Part shown: piece by piece, positions 26,743 to 34,508 of the stretch
Layout of the letters: every line of letters starts with the position of its first letter
Numbering within the stretch: position 1 is the first letter of the stretch
Source: JAGPUQ01 sp963708735
GTDB lineage: Bacteria > Pseudomonadota > Gammaproteobacteria > Pseudomonadales > Porticoccaceae
Assembly (NCBI GenBank): GCA_963708735.1
Contig: CAVPTW010000022.1
Location: 248,001 to 312,000 of the forward strand
Length of the DNA stretch: 64,000 nt
Direction of reading: 5' to 3'
The notes under the pieces: generated by a model
Told to the model about the DNA's origin: nothing
Seen by the model: only the letters and a program-made list of their open reading frames with translations
Databases searched by the model: none
Translations under genes and position numbers: made by a program

Positions 26743-27927
26743 ATGACAGCTCAACAGACCATCGACATCCGGGACAAGGCCGCGATCGTCGGGATCGGTG
26801 AGACCGAATACCTGCGTGGTGCCACCCGGCCATCCGCGGAAGCCATGCTGGAGGCGACGCGTATTGCGATAGCCGATTCCGGTCTATCACCGCAAGACAT
26901 CGATGGCATCGTGCTGCCGCCGGTTATGATCACCGCGGAGGAAGTGGCCGCCAATCTGGGCATCCGCGACATTCGTTACTCGGTCACCGTCAACATGGGC
27001 GGCGCCAGCCCGGTGACGGCGTTGCAAAGCGCGGCGCTGGCCATCGCTGCGGGCATCGCCAAGAACGTGGTGGTGATGGTGGGTTGGAACGGCTTTTCGG
27101 CGCTGCGGCCCAAGCCGGGCGTCAAGCACCGCGAGGTGATTTCGATCCCGGCGCTGGAGCGTACACTGACCAACTACTACGCGCCCTACGGGGCGGCGTC
27201 GCCGGTACAGATGTACGCCTGGATCGCCATGCGCCACAAGCACACCTATGGCATCACCGAGAACGCGACGGCCGCAGTGGCCATGGCGTGCCGCAAACAC
27301 GCGCAGTTCAATGACCGGGCTATCACGCGCGGTCAGCCCATGGACCTCGATGCCTACCTGCGCTCGCGCATGATTTCCGAGCCATTCCGGCTTTTCGACT
27401 GTTGTCTCGAAACCGACGGCGCCTGCGCCGTCGTGCTCAGCAGCTCAGCCCAGGCCAGGGATCTGAAGCGCCGCCCGGTCTACCTCATGGCGGCGGCCGA
27501 AGGGCATCCCTATCCGGCGGACGACATTGCCAATCGCCCCGACATGTTTCACATCGGACTCAACAACTCGGCGCCCAAAGCCTTTGCCATGGCGGGCATC
27601 AAACCGACCGACCTCGATTTTCTTCAGATTTACGACTGCTTTACCTATGTGGTCTTATTACAGCTTGAAGCCTTGGGAATGTGCGAGCGGGGCGCGGTGG
27701 AGGAGTTCGTCAAGGACGGCAATATCGAGATCGGCGGCCGCTACCCCCTCAACACCCACGGCGGCCTGCTGTCCCAGGCGCACGTCTGGGGCCTGAACCA
27801 TGTGGTCGAGGCCACCCGGCAGCTGCGCGGCGAGGCCGGCGAGGTACAGGTGAAGGACGCTGAACTGGGTGTCGTTACCGGTTGGGGCGATTTCGGCGAT
27901 GGCAGCCTCGCGATTCTGAGGAGATAA
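26743..27927 (+). CDS. Thiolase-fold protein without the nucleophilic Cys (Ltp2/SCP-x-like, probable aldolase)
   Basis: A 394-residue thiolase-superfamily protein. AAIVGIGETEYLRG opens it and the family fold runs throughout. Where a thiolase has its acyl-accepting Cys (CASG), this protein reads MGGAS (residues 85-89), and the C-terminal Cys motif is replaced by VTGWGDFGDGS. IYDCFTYVVLLQLE and NTHGGLLSQAHVWGLNH remain. Cys-less thiolase folds paired with DUF35 proteins include the retro-aldolase Ltp2-ChsH2 of steroid side-chain degradation; the adjacent DUF35 gene (2 bp away) fits that. Predicted role: cleave a beta-hydroxyacyl-CoA. AGGAG precedes ATG 26743. Confidence 0.78.
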   Translation: MTAQQTIDIRDKAAIVGIGETEYLRGATRPSAEAMLEATRIAIADSGLSPQDIDGIVLPPVMITAEEVAANLGIRDIRYSVTVNMGGASPVTALQSAALAIAAGIAKNVVVMVGWNGFSALRPKPGVKHREVISIPALERTLTNYYAPYGAASPVQMYAWIAMRHKHTYGITENATAAVAMACRKHAQFNDRAITRGQPMDLDAYLRSRMISEPFRLFDCCLETDGACAVVLSSSAQARDLKRRPVYLMAAAEGHPYPADDIANRPDMFHIGLNNSAPKAFAMAGIKPTDLDFLQIYDCFTYVVLLQLEALGMCERGAVEEFVKDGNIEIGGRYPLNTHGGLLSQAHVWGLNHVVEATRQLRGEAGEVQVKDAELGVVTGWGDFGDGSLAILRR

Positions 27928-27929
27928 GC

Positions 27930-28349
27930 ATGACTGATTTTATTCCCAACCCGGCGCCAAGACCCCGCCATTATCTCGACGAACAATTCTGGGAGCACTG
28001 CGCGCGGGGCGTCCTGGCGTTTCAGTGCTGTCTCGATTGCGAGACGTGGCGCCATATTCCCCGCTTCATGTGCGCTCATTGTGGCTCCGAGAAATGGGGC
28101 TGGCGCGAATCCAACGGGCGTGGCGAAGTCTATTCCTGGACCGTGTGTCACATGCCCATGTCACCAGAATTTGAGACCGTGTTTCCCTATGCGGTTCTGG
28201 TGGTCGAGATGGAGGAGGGTGTGCGGATGACCGCGGGCCTCAAGGGTATGGATTACAAGGATCTGCGTATTGGCCAGCCGATGGAGGCCGTGTTCGAGCC
28301 CCTCAAGGACGGCGGGCAACTGCCGTTTTTTCGGCCGCGATCCGTTTGA
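27930..28349 (+). CDS. DUF35 OB-fold/zinc-ribbon acyl-CoA-binding partner protein
   Basis: A 139-residue protein. An N-terminal helix (RHYLDEQFWEHCARGVLAFQ) leads into a rubredoxin-like zinc ribbon with Cys pairs in CLDCETWRH and MCAHCGSE, then an OB fold (GRGEVYSWTVCH; PYAVLVVEMEEGVRM). This is the standard DUF35 architecture. Such proteins bind thiolase-fold partners and the CoA moiety, for example ChsH2 with Ltp2. It starts 2 bp after the thiolase-like gene with GAGGAGATAAGC before the ATG, so the two are very likely a complex. Confidence 0.88.
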   Translation: MTDFIPNPAPRPRHYLDEQFWEHCARGVLAFQCCLDCETWRHIPRFMCAHCGSEKWGWRESNGRGEVYSWTVCHMPMSPEFETVFPYAVLVVEMEEGVRMTAGLKGMDYKDLRIGQPMEAVFEPLKDGGQLPFFRPRSV

Positions 28350-28506
28350 ACGGGCGTCCGGGCTGGAGTCCCATTCCCGGGGCGCCAGCGCCACGGGAGA
28401 GGCACTGGCGCGCTTCGCCGAACGGAGTTTGTATTGCGCCGGATCAAGGAGAGTCGGCATGTCCGGTCGATAATGGCCGGTATCAGTATCTCGATCATTC
28501 CGGAGC

Positions 28507-29109
28507 ATGACGATGCCGCATTCGAAAACCCGACTGCTCCCACATTGGGAGGTAGTGGCGACCAGTGAAATTTACCGCAACGATTTTTTTCGGCTGCGTC
28601 GCGATAGCTGTTCGCTGCAACGGAATCCGGAAGTTACTTCGCAGCACTATGTGCTCGAGATGCCCGATGCCGTGGTCGTCGTGCCCGTAACCGAGACCGG
28701 GCTGCTGGTCATGGTCGAGCAGTATCGCCACGGCGCCGAAGGGCAGTTTCTTGAGTTTCCGGGTGGCCAGATCGATCCCGGCGACATTTCGCTGGAAACG
28801 GCGGCACGGCGCGAGCTGAGTGAGGAAACCGGGTACGAAGTCTCTTCCCTGCGTTACCTGGGCGCCCATTACCCCAACCCGGGCGCCCAGACCAACCGGA
28901 TCCATACCTACCTCGCCACCGTGGTTGAACATGGCGAGGGGCCGGAGCTTGATGTATTCGAAAATCTGCGGGTGGTTCTGCTCACCCGCGCCGAGTTGGC
29001 ACAGCGGATCAGGGATGGTGTGGAAGTGGCATCGACCACGCTCGCCGCTCTCAGTCTGTTGTCATTGCTGACCGAGCCGGACGCTCATCCGGCATCCGCC
29101 GCGGGCTGA
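28507..29109 (+). CDS. Nudix hydrolase, ADP-ribose pyrophosphatase-like
   Basis: A 200-residue Nudix protein. Its domain layout (short N-terminal beta region, LLVMVEQYRHGAEGQFLEFPGGQ, then REL-SEETGY) resembles ADP-ribose/nucleotide-sugar pyrophosphatases. The Nudix box is slightly off consensus: PGDISLETAARREL has one extra residue between the acidic position and the RE motif, and Asp instead of Glu there. It lies between a DUF35 gene and a luciferase-like monooxygenase gene; a housecleaning role or hydrolysis of a CoA ester are both possible, unproven. Start ATG 28507 (GGAG just upstream) or 28513. Confidence 0.78.
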   Translation: MTMPHSKTRLLPHWEVVATSEIYRNDFFRLRRDSCSLQRNPEVTSQHYVLEMPDAVVVVPVTETGLLVMVEQYRHGAEGQFLEFPGGQIDPGDISLETAARRELSEETGYEVSSLRYLGAHYPNPGAQTNRIHTYLATVVEHGEGPELDVFENLRVVLLTRAELAQRIRDGVEVASTTLAALSLLSLLTEPDAHPASAAG

Positions 29110-29175
29110 TCCCGCTGCACGAATGGCCGGCCCGTTGCCGGCGTTTTCTCCCACCCCGCGATCGATGAGGTCCAC

Positions 29176-30369
29176 GTGGAAATAGGTGCGTTTTATCTGC
29201 CGGTGATCGGCAATATCGAAGAAATCGAGAAAGGCATGGCCGGCAAACGAACCGACCTGTACCAGCAAATGCTCAAGGAACTCACCGAGCAGGCCCAGTA
29301 CATGGATGCACACGGCTACTACGGCATGGGCACCACCGAGCACCACTTTCACATCGAAGGGGAGGAGGTTTCCACCAACCCGGTACTGCTCGATCTCTAT
29401 ATCGGAATGCAGACGAAGAATCTGAAAGTCGGCCAGTTGGGTAATGTCCTGCCGGCCCACAACCCGGTGCGCCTGGCGGAAGACATCGCCATGGTGGACC
29501 AGATGACCGGCGGCCGCGCTTTTGCCGGCTTCGCACGCGGTTACCAGCCGCGTTGGGTGGCCACCCTGGGCCAGCAGATCGACGGCATGGCCAAGGAGCC
29601 CGAACTCGGCGCCCAGGCCTACGACAATCTCAAGCGCGAGCTCTACGAAGATCATTTCGAGATCATCATGAAGGCCTGGGGCAAGGACACTTTCTCCCAC
29701 AAGAGCAAGTTCTGGGAGATTCCCCCGGCCAATACCTACTGGGCCACCCACGATGTCACCCGCAAATACGGCCAGGGCGTCGACGACAAGGGCTACCTGA
29801 CCGAAATCGGGATTGTCCCGTCGACCTACAACAAGCGCATGCCCGACCTGTTCCAGCCCTTCAGCGTGTCGGAGCGCTCGATCGTCTGGGCACTGCAAAA
29901 CAAGGTCACGCCCATCACCATCATTACCGACGTGCCTACCGCACAGGAGCATATTCGCGCGGCACAGAAGGCGGCAGCGGACAGCGGTACCACCTATCGC
30001 ATGGGCATGACGCGGGAAATCGTGGTTGCCGACACCGATGAAGAGGCGCGGGCAATCGCCAGCCGGGGGGGCGCCTATGTATGGTGCAACTTCTTCCAGC
30101 CCTTCGGTTTCAACGCCGCGATCACGAAGAAGGGCGAAGACCCCTTCGCCATCAAAAATGACTTCGAAACCATCGAGGAACGAGGTCTGGTGATCTGCGG
30201 CAGTCCGGACACCGTCAAGCGCAAGCTCGAAAAACTGTTCAAGGATCTGCCCTGCGACTACTTCTGGCTGTTCACCTACAACGGCCTGATTCCGCAGAAC
30301 AAGATGATGCGTCATTTCGAGCTGCTGACCGAGAAAGTGCTTCCGCACTTTACCGACAAGATCCGCTGA
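29176..30369 (+). CDS. LLM-class flavin-dependent monooxygenase
   Basis: A 397-residue luciferase-like TIM-barrel protein. DAHGYYGMGTTEHHF, LKVGQLGNVLPAHNPVRLAEDIAMVDQMTGGRAFAGFARGY and the late GSPDTVKRKLEKLF are typical segments of the bacterial luciferase/alkanal monooxygenase family that uses reduced FMN or F420. Substrate is unknown. In this acyl-CoA gene block a Baeyer-Villiger or hydroxylation step is plausible. Start is GTG 29176 behind TGAGG. A second, different LLM protein lies at 52182-53291. Confidence 0.85.
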   Translation: MEIGAFYLPVIGNIEEIEKGMAGKRTDLYQQMLKELTEQAQYMDAHGYYGMGTTEHHFHIEGEEVSTNPVLLDLYIGMQTKNLKVGQLGNVLPAHNPVRLAEDIAMVDQMTGGRAFAGFARGYQPRWVATLGQQIDGMAKEPELGAQAYDNLKRELYEDHFEIIMKAWGKDTFSHKSKFWEIPPANTYWATHDVTRKYGQGVDDKGYLTEIGIVPSTYNKRMPDLFQPFSVSERSIVWALQNKVTPITIITDVPTAQEHIRAAQKAAADSGTTYRMGMTREIVVADTDEEARAIASRGGAYVWCNFFQPFGFNAAITKKGEDPFAIKNDFETIEERGLVICGSPDTVKRKLEKLFKDLPCDYFWLFTYNGLIPQNKMMRHFELLTEKVLPHFTDKIR

Positions 30370-30374
30370 CTCCC

Positions 30375-30389
30375 CGCCCCGTCGGGGCG
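30375..30389. other. Perfect GC palindrome after the LLM gene
   Basis: CGCCCCG-T-CGGGGCG, 7-bp arms, 6 bases after the stop. No T-run follows, so it is at best a weak terminator or an mRNA 3'-end stabiliser. A TACAAT at 30428-30433 farther on may be a -10 for the next gene. Confidence 0.4.
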
Positions 30390-30513
30390 CATAACCGCGC
30401 CTCGACCGGGCAAACGCTGAATTGGGTTACAATCCGGATCCGCCGCTTTCCGGGTCCGGACGGCGGCCCGCAGCTCCCGCTTTATCGCGACAATCCGACA
30501 CTGGGGTCAGCCA

Positions 30514-31659
30514 ATGCCGATGCGCAACCGGTCCGTGTACAGCGCGGACCACGAACTGTTTCGCGATACCGCGCGCCGTTTCTATCGCGAGGAACTCGAA
30601 CCCCATATCGAACAGTGGGAGAACGAAGGCATCATTCCGCGCGAATTCTGGCGCAAGGCCGGTGCCAAAGGTCTGCTCTGCTGCGGCATTCCCGAAGCCT
30701 ACGGTGGCCCGGGCGGCGATTTTTCCCACAACATGATTTCGTCGGAAGAGATCGGCTACGCCATCGGTGGCGGCAGTTGCGGTTTCGCCCTGCAATCCGA
30801 TATCACTGCCTACTACCTGCTCAATCATGCCAGCGAAGCGCTCAAGCGGCGCTGGTTGCCGGGTATGGTGAGCGGCGAGATCGTCTCCGCCATCGCGATG
30901 ACCGAGCCCGGCGCGGGCAGCGACCTCCAGGCCACCCGCGCCACGGCGGTGCGCGACGGCGACCACTATGTCATCAACGGTCAGAAGACCTTCATCACCA
31001 ACGGTCAGCACTGCGATTTCGTGATCGTGGTCTGCAAGACCGATCCGGCCAAGGGATCCAGGGGCATGAGCCTGATCCTGGTCGAGACCGACCGCCCCGG
31101 CTTCGAACGTGGGCGCAATCTCGACAAGATCGGGCAGAAGGCGGCCGACACCTCCGAAATGTTTTTCAGCGATGTGCGCGTGCCGGTCAGCAATCTCATC
31201 GGCGAAGAAGGGCGGGGTTTTGCGTATCTGATGCAGGAGCTCCCGCGCGAGCGCCTCACGGTCGCGTTCCGCGCCTGGGCGGAGGCGCAGCGGGCTTTCG
31301 AGACCACGGTCGCCTATGTCAAGGAGCGCACCGCGTTCGGCAAGCCCTTGCTGGAATTCCAGAACAGTGCGTTCAAACTGGCGGAGATCAAGACCGACCT
31401 CGCCGTGGGTTGGGCCTTTCTCGACCAGTGCCTTCAGAAGATCATTGCCGGCACCCTGACCGCCGAGGAGGGCGCCATGGCCAAACTCTGGACCACCGAG
31501 CGCGAGGGCCGCATCGTCGATGAGTGCCTGCAATTGTTCGGCGGCTACGGCTACATGCGCGAATACCCGATTTCGCGCATGTATGTGGATGCCCGTATCC
31601 GGCGCATCTACGCCGGCACTTCGGAGATCATGAAACTCTTTATCAGCCGGCAGCTATAG
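30514..31659 (+). CDS. Acyl-CoA dehydrogenase, long-chain-like
   Basis: 381 residues of a flavin-dependent acyl-CoA dehydrogenase: alpha-beta trans-2 dehydrogenation of an acyl-CoA, electrons to ETF. N-terminal helices, then AMTEPGAGSDLQATRATA (FAD/substrate), GQKTFITNG, RTAFGKPLLEFQ and LFGGYGYMREYPISR. The YEGT Glu of medium-chain enzymes is Ala here (YAGTSEIMK). Instead, ELPRERLTVA (Glu246) matches the position used by long-chain and isovaleryl-CoA enzymes, so it should still be catalytic. Overall pattern is nearest long-chain acyl-CoA dehydrogenase. It lies 39 bp before the ketosynthase-like fusion gene. Confidence 0.9.
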   Translation: MPMRNRSVYSADHELFRDTARRFYREELEPHIEQWENEGIIPREFWRKAGAKGLLCCGIPEAYGGPGGDFSHNMISSEEIGYAIGGGSCGFALQSDITAYYLLNHASEALKRRWLPGMVSGEIVSAIAMTEPGAGSDLQATRATAVRDGDHYVINGQKTFITNGQHCDFVIVVCKTDPAKGSRGMSLILVETDRPGFERGRNLDKIGQKAADTSEMFFSDVRVPVSNLIGEEGRGFAYLMQELPRERLTVAFRAWAEAQRAFETTVAYVKERTAFGKPLLEFQNSAFKLAEIKTDLAVGWAFLDQCLQKIIAGTLTAEEGAMAKLWTTEREGRIVDECLQLFGGYGYMREYPISRMYVDARIRRIYAGTSEIMKLFISRQL

Positions 31660-31698
31660 CACGCCGCACCGAATTCACCACACTGACGGGGACTGACT

Positions 31699-33147
31699 AT
31701 GATCGGTATTACAGCCTACGGCGCCTACCTGCCGCGTGCGCGCCTGCAAAAACAGGTGATCGCCGATGCCAACGCCTGGTTCGATTCCGGGTTGCGCGGC
31801 CTGGCCAAGGGCGAGAAAGCCATGTGCAACTGGGACGAAGACAGCATCACCATGGCGACCGAGGCTTTTTCCGATGCCATGGGGCGCGCGCCCGGCCAGA
31901 CGCTGGCGGCGGTGATTCTCGCCTCGACCTCGCTGCCCTTCGCCGACCGCCAGAACTCGGTGGTGCTGGCGGAAGCCATGAATCTCGATACCACCAACCT
32001 GCGCACCCTGGATGTCACCTGTTCCCAGCGCGCCAGTACCTCGGCGTTGCTGTCCGCGCTGGACGTCGCGGCGGCAGGGCACGGCGATGCCGTGGTGGTC
32101 GCCTCCGAGCACCGGCTCAGCAAATGTGCCTCGCGCGAAGAGATGTTGTACGGCGATGGCGCGGCGGCGATCGCCGTGGGCCGTGACAACCTGCTGGCCG
32201 AGCTGGTCGGCAGCGTCAGTCAGCCCGTGGATTTCATCGATCATTACCGCGCCGAAGGCCGGGATTACGACGTTGGCTGGGAAGAGCGCTGGGTACGCGA
32301 CGAGGGTTATCTGAAAATCGTTCCGCGCGCCGTAACCGCATTGCTGGAGCGCACCGGAGTAGCGGCCGCCGACATCGCCCACTTCGTGATGCCCACCGAT
32401 CAGGGGACCGTGCCGGGCACGCTGGTGAAGCAGCTCGGCATGCCGGGCACGGCCGCCACCGACAACCTGTTGCAGACAGTCGGCAGCACCGGCACCGCGC
32501 ATCCCCTGCTGTTGCTCGCCCACCGTCTGGAACAGGCCAAGCCGGGCGATCTGCTGCTGGTGGTGGGTTTCGGCCAGGGCTGCGATGCCTTGCTGTTCCG
32601 CGCCACGGCGAGGATCGCGACCTGGAAACCGGCGCGCGGCGTGAGCGGCGCGCTGGCCGCTGGCGTGGCGGAGACCAACTACAACAAGTTTCAGTCCTTC
32701 AACAATCTGCTCGAGAAGGACCTGGGCAAGCGCTCCGAACTGGACAAGAACGCGTTTCTGTCCGCCATGTACCGCAATCGCGCCTTGACCAACAGCTTTA
32801 TCGGCGGCAAATGCACCAGTTGCCAGACAGTGCAGATTCCCAGGGCGCATTACTGCGTCAATCCCGAGTGTGGCGCCTACGATACCCAGGAGCCCTATCC
32901 GATGTCCGGGCAGCAGGGCAAGGTTGCGACCTGGACTGCCGACCGGCTCACCTTCGATTTCAATCCGCCGGCCTATTTCGGGCTGGTGGTATTCGACTGC
33001 GGCGGCCGCCTGATGATGGACATGACCGAAGTGGATCCAGCGACGTTTGACACTGGCGCCACGGTCAGCGTCCACTTCCGGATCAAGCAGATCGATAACC
33101 AGCGCGGTTTCCGCAAGTATTTCTGGAAGGCCGTTCCGGTCCGTTGA
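31699..33147 (+). CDS. Ketosynthase III/HMG-CoA-synthase-like protein fused to a DUF35 domain
   Basis: A 482-residue two-domain protein. Residues ~1-325 have the KAS III/HMG-CoA synthase thiolase fold (ITAYGAYLPRARL at the start; LRTLDVTCSQRAS with candidate nucleophile Cys108; YGDGAAAIAVG). Residues ~360-482 are a DUF35 unit with a zinc ribbon (CTSCQ and CVNPECG) and OB fold (GKVATWTADRL). The usual His and Asn catalytic positions read VMPTDQG and VGSTGTAHP, so it may not be a normal condensing enzyme. Separate thiolase/DUF35 pairs occur upstream; here the partner is covalently joined. Substrate unknown. First gene of a tight run with the SCP2-thiolase. Confidence 0.82.
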   Translation: MIGITAYGAYLPRARLQKQVIADANAWFDSGLRGLAKGEKAMCNWDEDSITMATEAFSDAMGRAPGQTLAAVILASTSLPFADRQNSVVLAEAMNLDTTNLRTLDVTCSQRASTSALLSALDVAAAGHGDAVVVASEHRLSKCASREEMLYGDGAAAIAVGRDNLLAELVGSVSQPVDFIDHYRAEGRDYDVGWEERWVRDEGYLKIVPRAVTALLERTGVAAADIAHFVMPTDQGTVPGTLVKQLGMPGTAATDNLLQTVGSTGTAHPLLLLAHRLEQAKPGDLLLVVGFGQGCDALLFRATARIATWKPARGVSGALAAGVAETNYNKFQSFNNLLEKDLGKRSELDKNAFLSAMYRNRALTNSFIGGKCTSCQTVQIPRAHYCVNPECGAYDTQEPYPMSGQQGKVATWTADRLTFDFNPPAYFGLVVFDCGGRLMMDMTEVDPATFDTGATVSVHFRIKQIDNQRGFRKYFWKAVPVR

Positions 33148-33177
33148 ATTCACCACTTACCTAGAGGAGCCACCACC

Positions 33178-34380
33178 ATGGCCAAGGGAATTCGAGACAA
33201 AGTTGTGATCCTGGGTGCCGGTTGCAGCAAGTTCGGCGAGCGCTGGGATGCCGAGCCGGCCGATCTGATGGCCGAAGCCTTCGAGGAATGTCTGGCCGAC
33301 GCCGGCATCGAGAAAAACCAGATCCAGGCCGCCTGGCAGTCCACCGGGATCGACGCGTTCAGTGTCGGGCCGGGCGCCATGCCGCTCAGCATCGCGCTGC
33401 GCCTGCCATACATTCCGGTCACCCGACTGGAGAATTACTGCGCCAGCGGTACCGAAGCGTTCCGTGCCGCCACCTACGCGGTGGCTTCCGGCGCCTGCGA
33501 TATCGCGTTGGCGATGGGTTTCGAGAAGCTCAAGGACACTGGCTACGGCGGCTTGCCGCAGCGTTCGCGCGGCGTCACCAACGACATGTACTACCCCAAC
33601 CTGTCTGCGCCCGGCATGTTTGCCCAGCTTGCATCCGGCTACCGCGCCAAGTACAAGACCGACAAACTCGATCTGAAACGGGCGATGGCCCATGTCTCGG
33701 TGAAAAGCCACGCCAATGGCGCCAAGAATTCCAAGGCGCACCTGCAGCGCGCGATCACCGAAGAACAGGCCATGAACGCGCCCATGATCGCCGAGCCGAT
33801 CGGACTGTTCGACTGCTGCGGTGTCAGTGACGGTGCCGCCTGCGCCATCGTCACCACGCCGGAAATTGCCCGCAGCCTGGGCAAGCGCGATCTGGTGAGT
33901 GTGAAAGCGCTGCAACTGTGCGCCTCCAATGGCGAAGAAGGCGGATTCAGCAACTGGGACGGCTCCTATGTCGCCACTACCCGCATCGCCGCCAAGCGCG
34001 CCTATGAAGAGGCGGGAATCAAAAACCCGCGCCAGGAAATCAGCATGACCGAGGTGCACGACTGCTTCTCCATCACCGAGCTGGTCACCATGGAAGATCT
34101 GTTCCTGTCGTCCGACGGCGGTGCCGTCAAGGACGTGCTGGATGGCGTGTTCGATGCCGACGGTGCGGTGCCCTGCCAGATCGATGGCGGCCTCAAATGC
34201 TTCGGCCATCCCATCGGCGCTTCCGGTCTGCGCATGCTCTACGAGATGTATTTGCAGCTCACCGGCCGCGCCGGGCCGCGCCAGCTCGCCAATCCGAAAA
34301 TCGGCCTGACCCACAATCTCGGCGGTTTTCCGCACCAGAACGTGGTCAGCGTCGCCATCGTCGGGCGTTACGACGCCTGA
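33178..34380 (+). CDS. SCP2-type thiolase (acetyl-CoA acetyltransferase family)
   Basis: 400 residues. Unlike the thiolase-like protein at 26743, this one has the nucleophile, Cys88 in NYCASGTEA, and the base His344 in CFGHPIGASG. The C-terminal Cys motif is replaced by THNLGGFP, as in SCP2/SCP-x thiolases, which act on branched or sterol-side-chain 3-ketoacyl-CoA. EVHDCFSITELVTMEDL is another family segment. Predicted reaction: thiolytic cleavage of a 3-ketoacyl-CoA to acetyl- or propionyl-CoA. Strong GAGGAG before the ATG; 30 bp from the upstream gene. Confidence 0.88.
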   Translation: MAKGIRDKVVILGAGCSKFGERWDAEPADLMAEAFEECLADAGIEKNQIQAAWQSTGIDAFSVGPGAMPLSIALRLPYIPVTRLENYCASGTEAFRAATYAVASGACDIALAMGFEKLKDTGYGGLPQRSRGVTNDMYYPNLSAPGMFAQLASGYRAKYKTDKLDLKRAMAHVSVKSHANGAKNSKAHLQRAITEEQAMNAPMIAEPIGLFDCCGVSDGAACAIVTTPEIARSLGKRDLVSVKALQLCASNGEEGGFSNWDGSYVATTRIAAKRAYEEAGIKNPRQEISMTEVHDCFSITELVTMEDLFLSSDGGAVKDVLDGVFDADGAVPCQIDGGLKCFGHPIGASGLRMLYEMYLQLTGRAGPRQLANPKIGLTHNLGGFPHQNVVSVAIVGRYDA

Positions 34381-34508
34381 TTTTCGGCGCTGACTTGACC
34401 TCGGACGGCAGTCGGCCGGGGTTCTTTAACTACAGTGTCTCCGTCCGGCCGTCGTGCTCGTCACGGCGGCCGGTCACCGTTCCTGAGCTTGCCGGTGAGG
34501 GCCTCACC

